In this document: one piece after another, positions 15,708 to 25,757 of the stretch
Layout: each line of letters starts with the position of its first letter
How positions within the stretch are numbered: position 1 is the stretch's first letter
Assembly: GCA_020342235.1 (NCBI GenBank)
Contig: CP073214.1
Location: forward strand, 1,054,001-1,118,000
Origin: Saccharomycopsis phalli
Taxonomy: Eukaryota; Ascomycota; Saccharomycetes; Ascoideales; Saccharomycopsidaceae
DNA length: 64,000 bases
Direction: 5' to 3'
Program-made: the position numbers and the translations under genes
Notes under the pieces: model-generated
What the model saw: the letters and a program-made list of their open reading frames with translations, nothing else
Told to the model about the DNA's origin: nothing
Database searches by the model: none

Positions 15708-18095
15708 ACTTCCGTACGTATATCTGTCTTGGTCAATTAAGATTTAGTCACCCTTGCGTTATTCGTTATGTATATTCCTTCAAGGTTCAATAATCGGCTA
15801 ACCATTCTTGCCTTAAAAACGTCGCTATTTTGGACTAAGACGTAAAACTTTATTTTAGACAAAGTCAATTCCTTTTAGCACGAGTCATTCTACAAGTTAA
15901 AACATCGGACTCTGGTGGAGCTCTTACGTGTTTATGTTCCATGTTAGATGCCGTTGCCATTTGAAATTATTCAATGGCTCGTGGGAACAAATTTTTTTTC
16001 AAAGATCACCATTGACTTTGCCGATCTTGTATATATGTTGCGCTGCTGACAGTTGCCGTGCCAGTACTACTAATGACAGGATTACAAGAGTGGTTGAATG
16101 TCCAGCGGCTTCCTTTAATGACAGGGCACGAGTCACCAAACATGAAATATGCGGAGTATTATATACTAAAGAACTGCTTGAATGATTTCTTGGCAGGGGA
16201 TTGTGCATGCTAAGATGCTGGTGGTGTATTTCACTGTTTAATAAAACTGGTGATAATAGGGTTCCACACCAACCACACAACATTGTACGTCATTCATTGT
16301 ACACAGATGTTGAGCGACTTAAAAGTATCAGTTGTGGACGCCAATCAGATGCCCAGAAAAATATCGCTTACAGCCTATTCTAAGTTGATATAATGATTGG
16401 GAGAAGAGGTATCACCTGTAATGTTTTGTTTCGTGTCTTGAGACGTATTTTGCTTCATTGACGTATTTACTGGCGATGTTTTGCTAAGGTTGGAGGATCT
16501 TACGCAAAGCAAAGCCAGCGCCTCAATATGCACTTCGCTATTGATAAATGGGCGCTATTTATACGTTGATCTTCGCTTGTAATTTCAAAGGCACTTTCTT
16601 CTCACACTAGTTGATGCATGACTGAGTTGACGCATGAAAAGCATGATTTGACCACACCCATAGATTCTTGTCTGTATACAACTAAATGATCAACCATAAC
16701 AATGCCCAGATCATCCATCATTAGCCATCACAAATACAATGTATTATTGTAATTGCAATGTGGCCGTCTTGAAAGATTTGTCTCATTTTTCATGCTGCTA
16801 GAACGTAGAATGACAGTAGACTAAAAAGCCACGCCGTTTGATAGTGCTAAACCATGCAGTAAAGGCTGTGGACTATTATTGAAGGAATTTTCACAATCTG
16901 TTGATTTGTCACTTGATTGATCAAATATCCGTTGGCGAAACCATTGCACCGTTTTTCTAAAGTGGAGATCTGATTTGGTAGACAAAAAGACAATTCTTGT
17001 CCGTGAAACCAGGTGTTTTACTTTACCAGGTATCAAGTCCCGGTAATCATGTATGAAAACTTCCTAGCCATGTATCGGTTGTAGTCGCCATTTACCGAGC
17101 TTTCCAGCATCGATAGAACCACCGCTTCTACTCGTAAACAAGTGCGGGAATTATTAAAAGGTATTTACGCCCATTTCAAGGGATATATCCGGTATTCACG
17201 TTATAAAATTTGGCAATCCCTTTAACTATAACCCTAAACAAATTAACTTGACCAACTATTTTCTGTTTTTAATTGTGGTTCGCTAACGTCACCGGCTACA
17301 GATGGCTACTATTTCCTTCTTAGTATGTAACCAAGCACCCCGAGGTTGTCTATCGTTGTAGTCACTTTGTTTAAGACCTGCTTTTTCAGTCCATGTTCTT
17401 GCCAATGACGTATTACAAGTAATTGTCCATGTCTCAACAGAGTCCAATAGATCATATGAATACTTCTGTGAATACCGCAAATTGAAAAATGTCTAACCTC
17501 AGCCAAGTCCCAAGCAAAAATATACGAGCTTTTAGATCATCGCCAGTTTAGTCGGGGCCTTGGTATACGGTATACAGCGGGCTAATTTAAGTGCCTACAC
17601 CCAATAGCCGAAGAATTTATTATATTTTAAGCCGATCTCTGGTTCTGTTTCTGTTCCATTTGTTTAGCTAGAAAGATATCATGCATTTCTTTCCTTTGTA
17701 TGATCACCCATCGCATATCGCTAATCCTGAGTGTGAAACGGCGCTTTGCTACGGCGTTTCTGGCAAAAAACATGCCAAGCTAGGCATCATTCCAACTAGT
17801 CACTCATAGCAGATTTAACCACAAGTCTGTTGTAGGTGTCAGTGGTTCAAATATACTTGCCTGTGAAATGTTAATACACTTTACAAGTTCCTGCTTCTCG
17901 ACTCGTATTTACACACTTGCATAAATGCACCTCGGTACTCAAGCCATGTCGTACCACCACGACCTGATTACTTGCTCTACTACAAAATTGTCATAATTCC
18001 TAAATTAAAAAGCCTATAAACTAAACTTCCTCAAAATGCCTACTGCCAAAAAAATCCTTTGAAAAAAAAACTAATGCAACTTTCAAATATGTCCT

Positions 18096-19976
18096 TTAAT
18101 TGTAACTTCGCTGTTGATAGGCAGTAGCAAAGTTGCCATTTTCAAAAAAGCCCATCTGATTGGCATTCTGCTGAAAGCCAAAATTCTGGTTATTGAATGA
18201 CAACAACTCATTGTCTAATGAAAACTGGTTCTCGTCCACTTGACTTTCACCATTTTCATTGGCTGGATATGTAGGATACTCGTCAGCTAACCCATAAACG
18301 TCTTCAACAAATGGTAATTTCTGCCGAGTACCAATTGAGGACGGTGGCTGTGGCTGCGGCTGCTGCTGGTGTTGCTGGTGGTGGTGTTGTTGTTGTTGCT
18401 GATGATGCTGGTGGTGTTGTTGTTGTTGCTGGTGATATTGCTGTTGTTGCTGGTGTTGTTTTTGCTGTTGCATGTGGTAAGTCTCCTGTGCTTGCTGGAG
18501 CTGCGCTTCAAACACTTGCTGGTTGATTTGATTATTATTATTACGTGGTCTTTGTGCCACATAAGTCTCAACCGGTTGCTGCTGCTGCTGCTGTTGCTGC
18601 ACTGGGGCTTGGTACATGTTATCAAGAGGTGATATCGAACGCTGCATCTGCTGCTCACCAAGATGTGGTGGGTATTGCTGGTATTGGTGCTGCATACGGG
18701 CCTGCTCATATATTCCGTATTGGAAAGGCTTCAAGTTTTCTGAGAACGAATCAGTCGGCTGCTGTAACTCGCAATAGCTACCGGTCTTGCTCTTTTTTCT
18801 TCTCGAGTTTGCCGACCGGCATTGATAGCCAGAAGGCAATCCAGGGCATTGTCCGTTCTCAATGTGGTTCTCTACCCAGTTCTCGTTCGTCTCAAACGCC
18901 GTCCCACAAACCGCACACTTTCCGCCAACATGGGATCTATCCTGAGAGCGCGTTCCTGGCGGGTATTTAAAGTGGCGTGCCTTTAAATGAGTCTTGTAAG
19001 TATCTCTTCTGGAAAATCCACCATTTGGATGACACTTGTGTTCGCTGTTTGGATTGAAAAATGGGCAGCTGTATGCCTTGTCGACGGCATGCTTCTTGAT
19101 GTGACGAGTCAAATAACCTCTGATTCTAAACTCGGCAGGACAGAATGGACAAGCATGGACCTTTGAAGGGTTTTTCTTGGTACTCCCTCCAACTTTTTTG
19201 AGCTCCTCTTCCTCCTCCTCTTCCAACTCCTCGTCATCGTCGTCGTCCTTCAAAACACGGTTCATAAATGTGTAGTGTGCACCTTCAAGTTCCGGCGAGT
19301 TGGACAGCATCGAGTGACTAGACGTGGCTGGTGAACTGCCAGCTTTCTCTGGTGTATTAGCTTCAGACTTGGACACCTGCTTCAACTCTGGCGATTCAAT
19401 ATGAGGCACACTAGTACTTTGCTCCTGAACAGGGGCGACATGCTTGTTGTGGTAAAAGTCTGCGAGCTGCTCCAAATCGATTTCGCTCAAGGAGCCTTCT
19501 TCCTTCTTACAAATTGGTCGCAAAGGAGAGATCTCGGACCCTGCGGTTGAAGTTGCTGGGGTACCAAGAAAGGCTTCTCTGCTGTCAACAGAGTTGAAGA
19601 AATCCTCGGTGGAGCTGTTCAAATCGACGTTGATGTCATTCAAGTTCCAGTTTATCTGCCCATCCTCTGCTTTTACTGGGACGAACGAGGCGTCAAACGA
19701 GGTAGAGCATGGTGTCACAGACGCACTCTTCAACTCAGCATCAATCTTTGAGCTGATTGGAAACAATGATTGTCGGTTCTTTCTTACCTTTCTAGATGTC
19801 TTTTTCTTCTTGAGCTGCTTGTCTTGAGGCGGAGCAAATACTATCGCGAGGTTGAAGGATTTCAAGAAATTTAGGATATTATAAAAGATCAAGACCACAA
19901 AAGAACTCTTTGCAATAGTCTCCAAGGCCTGAACATAATGGTTTTTCGGACCACTGGACATGGTGTGTGTGGTCAT
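18096..19976 (-). CDS. STP-family C2H2 transcription factor of the SPS amino-acid sensor pathway
   Basis: Latent membrane/cytosol-held factor that induces amino-acid permease genes after cleavage by Ssy5. 626 residues. The N-terminal ~60 residues hold a hydrophobic amphipathic stretch (SSFVVLIFYNILNFLKSF) and then SLFPISSKIDAELK...VTPCSTS, which lines up with the Stp1 N-terminal regulatory region (SLFPESNNID...VIPCSMD) removed by Ssy5. The DNA-binding part around 275-390 is nearly that of Stp1/Stp2: FRIRGYLTRHIKKHA, YSCPFFN, GGFSRRDTYKTHLKARH, VENHIENGQCPGLP. An acidic run precedes it. The C-terminus is Gln/His-rich, likely an activator. The closest named genes are STP1/STP2; which paralog cannot be settled. 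Confidence 0.87.
   Translation of the reverse strand: MTTHTMSSGPKNHYVQALETIAKSSFVVLIFYNILNFLKSFNLAIVFAPPQDKQLKKKKTSRKVRKNRQSLFPISSKIDAELKSASVTPCSTSFDASFVPVKAEDGQINWNLNDINVDLNSSTEDFFNSVDSREAFLGTPATSTAGSEISPLRPICKKEEGSLSEIDLEQLADFYHNKHVAPVQEQSTSVPHIESPELKQVSKSEANTPEKAGSSPATSSHSMLSNSPELEGAHYTFMNRVLKDDDDDEELEEEEEEELKKVGGSTKKNPSKVHACPFCPAEFRIRGYLTRHIKKHAVDKAYSCPFFNPNSEHKCHPNGGFSRRDTYKTHLKARHFKYPPGTRSQDRSHVGGKCAVCGTAFETNENWVENHIENGQCPGLPSGYQCRSANSRRKKSKTGSYCELQQPTDSFSENLKPFQYGIYEQARMQHQYQQYPPHLGEQQMQRSISPLDNMYQAPVQQQQQQQQPVETYVAQRPRNNNNQINQQVFEAQLQQAQETYHMQQQKQHQQQQQYHQQQQQHHQHHQQQQQHHHQQHQQQPQPQPPSSIGTRQKLPFVEDVYGLADEYPTYPANENGESQVDENQFSLDNELLSFNNQNFGFQQNANQMGFFENGNFATAYQQRSYN
18360..18600 (-). 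repeat. Gln/His-coding low-complexity tracts in the STP gene
   Basis: Two CAA/CAG/CAC-rich tracts (18360-18480 and 18576-18600) encode poly-Gln broken by His pairs. They are imperfect, so probably less unstable than a pure repeat. Confidence 0.8.
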
Positions 19977-21002
19977 TGTACTAATACTGCTAACCCCTTA
20001 GATGGATGGCAAAGGGATGCTTTCTTAACAATTTGAATAATAAAAACGAAAAAACAGTTGATGACTATCCTTTTTAGTCTATATATTTTCAATAACTTCA
20101 ATGGATCCGGTATAACGTTTGCAAAAAGTGGGTCCTGGTGGCTTTATATTTAAGCAAATTTTATAACTGGAAAACAAAAATCAAAAGAAATTTTAGTGTG
20201 GTCTTGAACGGCAACATTTAGGATCTGCGGGGTAATGTAGTTTCTGCATGGTAATTGGCTGGGAATGCACTCACCAACGGGGGTGTACCACTACATAGTA
20301 CCTCGACTCTACTTATTGTAATTTAAAGCTATGGTGACTCCTAGGAATGGCGGGAATGTGAATCAATACGGCTATTTTGGAAGCTTCCCCAGATTACGAA
20401 TAATTTCATGATTTTTTTTTGGCGTGCGATGCAAACACAGACTATGAACAATACCTCATGATTCGACTATTTGTAATTCGCCAATTTCTTTTTGTTGGAT
20501 TTCATTTGTAATATCTTGTTTCAAAACCCGATGCTTACGGTCCTCAATCGTGGGTTCAAACACTTGATTGCATTACTCCCCTCGTACGGTAGCGGCAACC
20601 AGCAGCTTCTGGATGCTCGACTTTGCAAGTTATTTTTAACGAGATACCAAAAGTATCTTAAACATACATATTGACATTGTCATCATGGCTTTGATAATAT
20701 TAAATACTTTGAATTTCAGATAGCGGCAACCGTGTGTCGCCTCAAGCTAAGTACGAATTCCCCCTCTTACAACTTTAATGATAACCAACACTGTGATTTT
20801 TGTTACAATCTAAAATTGCCATGCAGAATTGGCTATCATTGACCAAATGTCCGGTAGCCGCTAAAAAAGATAAAAATAAAATTACGTGATGCGTCCGAAT
20901 CCCTTGGTTTCCCACGATTTGTCTACAGCCCATGGAATCGCTTACATAAGCACGATGACTAAGCCTGGTGGGTAAGGTAGCATCGTAAAAATTTTCAGCA
21001 TC
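19977..21002. other. Divergent promoter region of the STP gene and RMT2
   Basis: 1.0 kb with no gene that I can support. It is AT-rich with several T and A tracts. The sequence TAGCGGCAACC occurs twice (near 20590 and 20722). A long spacer on the STP side suggests its own regulation. Confidence 0.45.
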
Positions 21003-22361
21003 ATGTCTTCTCTACACCATTTGTGTCGTCTCAATTCGCGGCCTATAACCTCTGAGGGGTATGTGACGTTGCTTGAGAAAATTTTGTCTGGTGGAATTCC
21101 GTCAACCTACACCTTGGAAGATCGCTTGGCATATGAAAGTTCTGAAATTGCTGGTAACCGAGACGGACTTTGTGAAGAGGAGGTGACGAAGCTTCTACAG
21201 GCCCTTGTTGTGGGAGATGCAGATTTATCTTTGTTGTCGCTGCATTCGTTCCCTGAGCTTGAAAGCACCACGACCCCGTTGCATCTTCTTTGCTATAACC
21301 TTCCTGCAGATGCGTCTCCAGAAGAGGCTAGTGTGGTTGCGGAAATGGCAGAGACGTTATTTTTGAACGGTGCTGGATGGAATCTTGTTGACTATAACGA
21401 TAAGACGCCGGGATGCATTTTAATAGACCGGGGGCTCAAGCTGCTGGATATATATGGCAAGATATTGGATGCTGGGGTTCGATCTGAGATGGTATTCAGA
21501 AAGTTGGATGATGCAGAAATTGAATTTATAGAGGCGCCTGGAGTAGCAGAGATTGAGCAGGAAGATGAGGAAGAAGCTGGAACGGCAAAAGGAACTGGGT
21601 CAACGGAAAAAGCTGGGTCAATGGAGAAAAACGAACCACCGGAGCAAGCAGTTGCTGATCCGGCTGATGACAACACCACGTTCCTCAAGACCAAACTAGA
21701 GTACCGTGACACAGCGCTCATAACTCAAGAGAAGAAGGATGGGGTGATGATGGACTGGGAGACTGGTATTATGAAGGTAGCGGCAGAGACGCTTTTCCTG
21801 TCTTTGGACAAGTCTTCTGAGATTAATATTCTCAACATTGGGTTTGGCATGGGGATTATTGACAAGTTTATTCAGGAACAAGTTGAGTGCTTTCCCGAAT
21901 TGGAAGTCCACCACTACATATGCGAGGCCCACCCTGACGTGCTTGCAAAAATCAAGCAAGAACGGTGGTATGAAAAGACCAATATCCACATTCTTGCGGG
22001 GAAATGGCAAGAGCAGCTTGACGAACTTCTCAGCAAGGGCGGCGTGTACTTTGACGGAATCTACTATGACACATTTAGCGAGCACTACCGCCCTGACATG
22101 ATGCCTGACCTCTTTGACTTGACGGTTGGGCTTATTAAGCCCCGGGGAATGTTTTCGTTTTTCAACGGACTCGGTGCAGATCGACAGGTGGTGTATGAGG
22201 TGTATAGTCGGGTGGTGGCGCTTGACTTGGAGGATTACGGCTTGGCGGTGACATACACTGAGATCCCCGTGCCGAGCGGGGGAGACAATACCTGGAGTGG
22301 GATTCGGCGGTCGTACTGGAACTGCCCAGTGTACCTCCACCCACGAATTCAGTTTAAGTAG
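21003..22361 (+). CDS. RMT2: Protein arginine N5-methyltransferase Rmt2
   Basis: S-adenosylmethionine-dependent enzyme that methylates the delta nitrogen of arginine; in S. cerevisiae the substrate is ribosomal protein L12. 452 residues. The N-terminal third is ankyrin-like (TTPLHLLCYNLPAD, ETLFLNGAGWNLVDYNDKTP), followed by a Glu/Ala/Gly-rich linker (~180-220). The methyltransferase domain then shows VMMDWETGIMK, the SAM-binding loop NILNIGFGMGIID (~280), CEAHPDVL as the acidic ribose contact, and FDGIYYDTFSEHY. It ends WSGIRRSYWNCPVYLHP, as in Rmt2. It is followed in the same direction by the HAD gene. Confidence 0.92.
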   Translation: MSSLHHLCRLNSRPITSEGYVTLLEKILSGGIPSTYTLEDRLAYESSEIAGNRDGLCEEEVTKLLQALVVGDADLSLLSLHSFPELESTTTPLHLLCYNLPADASPEEASVVAEMAETLFLNGAGWNLVDYNDKTPGCILIDRGLKLLDIYGKILDAGVRSEMVFRKLDDAEIEFIEAPGVAEIEQEDEEEAGTAKGTGSTEKAGSMEKNEPPEQAVADPADDNTTFLKTKLEYRDTALITQEKKDGVMMDWETGIMKVAAETLFLSLDKSSEINILNIGFGMGIIDKFIQEQVECFPELEVHHYICEAHPDVLAKIKQERWYEKTNIHILAGKWQEQLDELLSKGGVYFDGIYYDTFSEHYRPDMMPDLFDLTVGLIKPRGMFSFFNGLGADRQVVYEVYSRVVALDLEDYGLAVTYTEIPVPSGGDNTWSGIRRSYWNCPVYLHPRIQFK

Positions 22362-22384
22362 GGCGAGACCTGTGTGACACTGCA

Positions 22385-22391
22385 TTACCCG
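22385..22391 (+). promoter_or_regulatory. Reb1-type site upstream of the HAD gene
   Basis: TTACCCG, 96 bases before the ATG at 22487, in the only spacer between RMT2 and this gene. Confidence 0.35.
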
Positions 22392-22486
22392 GACACGCAC
22401 GCTCGCGGAAGCATACAGATCATTACATCATCATTGTTGGCCGGAGTATATATATATTGTTGTAGTTGCCCACAGCAGCACCTTAC

Positions 22487-24115
22487 ATGTCGGACCAAGT
22501 CTCTGAATCGCCAAAAATCAAGTCGGTGCCTTCGTTTCTCAACAATGACGGCATCGACCAGCTTCAGCCTTTGCAACGAAAAGTTGCTCTGAACTTGTCG
22601 CTCTCTGACCAATGGGCGGGTTTCAACAGTGCCAAAAACTCGTTTGCCAACCTCAACTCGTTGGGGTCGTCGTCGAATTTGCGCGGGAAGTCGCGGTCGC
22701 TGTCGTTTTCGCTTTCGCGGAACCCGTCGATGATCCTCAAGCGACAAAAGCACCAGACCAAGATCGACCATCCGCGGATTGCCAACTATGCGTTTGCATT
22801 TGACATTGACGGAGTCATCGTCAAGGGTCCCGAGACGATTCCGCAGGCGCGCGAGGCTCTCAAGCTACTCAATGGCGAGAACGCCTACAATATAAAGGTG
22901 CCATACATCTTCGTTACCAATGGTGGCGGGCGCACTGAGAAGGCACGTGCCGAGGAGCTTTCGAAGCGGTTGGCGGTGAAGATCGAGGAGAGTCAGGTGA
23001 TCCAGGGCCACACGCCAATGAAGGACTTGGTGGGACGGTACAATACCGTGTTGGTTGTCGGTGGTGTTGGCGACGCGTGCCGGAAGGTCGCTGAGGGATA
23101 TGGGTTTAAGAACGTGGTGACTCCATTGGACATTATGAAGTGGAAGCCGTCGGTGACCCCGTACCACGACTTGACTGCCGACGAATTGAAGGTGGCGCGG
23201 GACTTGGACTTTAGCAAGATCCACATTGAAGCGATTCTCGTGTTCGCCGACTCGCGGAGCTGGGCTGCTGACCAGCAGATCATCCTCGAGCTTCTCTTGT
23301 CCAAGGGCGGGGTCATGGGCACCGTGAGCGAGACGTTTGACGAGGGCCCGGGCATCTACTTTGCCCACTCGGACTTTTTATGGTCCACAAACTACGGCTT
23401 GTCGCGATATGGCATGGGCGCACTACAGGTGTCGATTGCCGCTATTTACGGCGAGCACACTGGCCGGGAATTGACAGTGACCCGGTTTGGCAAGCCGCAA
23501 CGCGGCACGTTCCGCTATGCGGACAAGGTGTTGAATCTCTGGCGGAAAAACAAGTTGGAGGAGTATGTCAGCGAGGAAATGTCCAACTTGGACATTAGCG
23601 AGGAGGACGAGGCCAAGGACACGCTTCCAGAGAATTCCAGCGTGCCTCCAACCGCACGGCCGTCGTTGAAGTCGCGGCTCAGCAACTCAAAGTTCCAGGT
23701 GTCGGTTGGCGACGAGAGCGACGACTCCGACTCCGAGTCGGACGACGAGGTTTCTCCGATTGCAAACCGCGACGGGTCGACTGCCAAAATCGGCGACATG
23801 CATCTCAGCTTGCCGTCGTCGTCGACGGTGTACTTTGTCGGGGACACTCCCGAATCGGACATTCGGTTTGCAAACTCGCACGACTCGACGTGGTACTCGA
23901 TCTTGGTCAAGACCGGAGTGTACCAGCCAGGCACTGTGCCAAAGTACAAGCCCAAGCACACCTGCAACAATGTGTTGGAGGCAGTAAAGTACGCTATTGA
24001 GCGGGAGCACGAGTTGGAGGTGCTTGAGTGGAATCGCAACGCAGACGAGTTGGCAAAGCTCAAGGGCCCGCGAAAGATGAGTGGAAGCAAAGCTGCCGAG
24101 GATGCGCTCGCTTAA
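22487..24115 (+). CDS. HAD-superfamily hydrolase, CECR5/YKR070W family
   Basis: Putative phosphatase of the HAD IIA group; the S. cerevisiae protein is found in mitochondria and its substrate is unknown. The ATG at 22487 gives 542 residues, long for a family of about 350. A ~100-residue N-terminal Ser/Asn-rich, basic extension (LRGKSRSLSFSLSRNP) precedes the HAD core: nucleophile motif FDIDGVIVKG (105-114), VTNGGGRTEK, the cap domain, and the metal motif VGDTPESDIRFAN near 460-472. Just before the last motif sits a ~90-residue acidic, Ser-rich insert (ESDDSDSESDDE). The extension and insert are probably disordered. The codon use is markedly GC-richer than that of neighbours such as UTP13, as also in LYS4. 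Confidence 0.85.
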   Translation: MSDQVSESPKIKSVPSFLNNDGIDQLQPLQRKVALNLSLSDQWAGFNSAKNSFANLNSLGSSSNLRGKSRSLSFSLSRNPSMILKRQKHQTKIDHPRIANYAFAFDIDGVIVKGPETIPQAREALKLLNGENAYNIKVPYIFVTNGGGRTEKARAEELSKRLAVKIEESQVIQGHTPMKDLVGRYNTVLVVGGVGDACRKVAEGYGFKNVVTPLDIMKWKPSVTPYHDLTADELKVARDLDFSKIHIEAILVFADSRSWAADQQIILELLLSKGGVMGTVSETFDEGPGIYFAHSDFLWSTNYGLSRYGMGALQVSIAAIYGEHTGRELTVTRFGKPQRGTFRYADKVLNLWRKNKLEEYVSEEMSNLDISEEDEAKDTLPENSSVPPTARPSLKSRLSNSKFQVSVGDESDDSDSESDDEVSPIANRDGSTAKIGDMHLSLPSSSTVYFVGDTPESDIRFANSHDSTWYSILVKTGVYQPGTVPKYKPKHTCNNVLEAVKYAIEREHELEVLEWNRNADELAKLKGPRKMSGSKAAEDALA

Positions 24116-24383
24116 AAGGAAATAGGTGTATTCAAATAAATGTAATTGCAGCAGAAATTTGGCAACAACATTACCCAATTGGGCCGGAGGTCGTAGTCGG
24201 GCATGGGTTGCGCGCCCTGGTGATGTATTTTCGCTCGCCATTATCCAGCAAATTGTAAATTTGGACACACGAATTGAGGAAACAAGACAAGACTACATTT
24301 ACGTGCCTCATACCTTCTGGAAAGTTATCCCACACACCCAAAGTCATATCACTCGCTGCTAAGACTGCAATCCTGACTACATC

Positions 24384-25757
24384 ATGGATACGAATACTAC
24401 CCTCACACAGGTGTCGCCAGGGGACAAGCCGGATGACGCCCAGCCGACCACGGACCTTGTAGGCGGTCTGTCGCGTCAGATAGAGCGCCCGCACTCTGTG
24501 GAGGAGTCTCTCCGGCTAATTGACGACTTGAAATTTTTCCTAGCGACTGCCCCTGCAAATTGGCAAGAGAACCAGATAATTCGCCGATACTACTTGAACC
24601 ATGATGAAGGGTTTGTGTCGTGTATATACTGGAATAATTTGTACTTTGTCACCGGCACAGACATTGTCAAGTGCCTCATATACCGCATCGAACAATTTGG
24701 CCGAGCAATCTCTGACAGAAAGAAGTTTGAGGAGGGCATATTCTCCGACTTGCGTAACCTCAAGTGTGGCACGGATGCGATCCTTGAGCCACCAAAATCA
24801 AAGTTCTTGGAGTTCTTGTACAAAAACTCCTGTCTCAGGACCCAGAAGAAGCAAAAGGTCTTCTTCTGGTTCTCGGTGCAGCACGACAAGATGTTTGCCG
24901 ATGCATTGGAGCGGGACTTGAAGCGCGAAATTGCAGGACAAAAGACCACTACAAGTGCACAGAGGGAGCCCGCACTACTGTTCAAATACGACGAGTCAAA
25001 GTCCTTGATGGAGCAGTTGGCGACCCACTTGGAAAAGAAGAAGGAGAGCATCGGCGGATTCTCCACGCAGCGCATCGAACCAGAAAGCACCTACAAGAGC
25101 GAAGCCAATGGTAACGAATTTGTCTACGCTAACCAGCTGGCATCCCAAGAAGAAGACGGTGACGATTACCAGGAACCAGGGTTTCCCTTGGACTTCTTTC
25201 CACCAAACGAATACATCAGCGAGACCGTGGATCCATACACAGTACAGAACAACGTGCCGATGTTCGACCCTAGCATGTTTATGCAGCCTCAGGCCTCTGC
25301 AAACTTTGAAGAGTTTCTCATCGACCAGGCTCTGCCATACCTTCCGACAAACCTGGTCGAGGTCAAACAGGAACCAGATGAGGAGTTCGAACAGCCCCAG
25401 CAGTTGGTGGGTCACAATATAATGTACGCTGCCCCACAGTTGGGCATCATTCCAGCACAGGCTAACCCTCTCTTGGGCGTAGCCGGCGAGTTGGCTGTGC
25501 TGGCACCATATGGCTACATTGATCCAACTTCCTACTACGACCACGTTGCTAACTTGCAGGCACAGCAGCAGGTGGTGTACCCGGGTTTTGCAGGATACCC
25601 TATAGCGGTTCCGCCAATGATCAATCAGCTCCAGCAACAGAGTCTAGCACAGAGCCATGCGGCGAACATTGCGCGTGCGCACAAGATGAAGAACTTGGGG
25701 ATGCTGAATGGCCGAATAACGAAACCGCAGGGGAAATTTAAGGAGGATAAATTGTAG
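24384..25757 (+). CDS. STE12: Ste12-family transcription factor (Cph1/Ste12)
   Basis: End point of the mating/filamentation MAP-kinase cascade; binds pheromone-response elements. 457 residues, shorter than S. cerevisiae Ste12 (688) or C. albicans Cph1. The STE DNA-binding domain occupies about 35-200 and is clear: ERPHSVEESLRLIDDLKFF, NQIIRRYYLNHDEGFVSCIYW, TGTDIVKCL, and FFWFSVQHDKMFADALERD. The rest is acidic and Pro/Gln-rich (QEPGFPLDFFPPNEY, EVKQEPDEEFEQPQQ), a likely activation and regulator-binding part. There is no C-terminal C2H2 pair, as usual for yeasts. The ATG at 24384 has no upstream rival. Confidence 0.9.
   Translation: MDTNTTLTQVSPGDKPDDAQPTTDLVGGLSRQIERPHSVEESLRLIDDLKFFLATAPANWQENQIIRRYYLNHDEGFVSCIYWNNLYFVTGTDIVKCLIYRIEQFGRAISDRKKFEEGIFSDLRNLKCGTDAILEPPKSKFLEFLYKNSCLRTQKKQKVFFWFSVQHDKMFADALERDLKREIAGQKTTTSAQREPALLFKYDESKSLMEQLATHLEKKKESIGGFSTQRIEPESTYKSEANGNEFVYANQLASQEEDGDDYQEPGFPLDFFPPNEYISETVDPYTVQNNVPMFDPSMFMQPQASANFEEFLIDQALPYLPTNLVEVKQEPDEEFEQPQQLVGHNIMYAAPQLGIIPAQANPLLGVAGELAVLAPYGYIDPTSYYDHVANLQAQQQVVYPGFAGYPIAVPPMINQLQQQSLAQSHAANIARAHKMKNLGMLNGRITKPQGKFKEDKL

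Larger units (their letters stand above)
14517..18095. other. 3.6 kb gene-free region
   Basis: The longest open frames here are under 100 codons and none resembles a known protein. No tRNA, transposon end or coding remnant could be recognised. It holds a five-copy short tandem repeat (15641-15707) and two related copies of a ~45-base sequence (15055-15100 and 15359-15402). Such long spacers in yeast are typical of heavily regulated genes or of places where genes have decayed. It lies downstream of both the zinc-cluster gene and the STP gene, which end toward each other. Confidence 0.5.

Noticed and set aside
15782-15800. B-box-like GGTTCAATAATCGG suggesting a tRNA gene
   Set aside because: It lacks the conserved B-box end and no A-box or cloverleaf could be formed around it.
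14517-18095. Transposon or virus-derived element in the gene-free region
   Set aside because: No terminal repeats, polymerase or integrase-like coding was recognised; the short repeats found do not look like element ends.
23515-24268. Two ~190-codon minus-strand frames opposite the HAD gene
   Set aside because: Same effect of GC-rich codons; no family features, and the sense protein has all HAD motifs.
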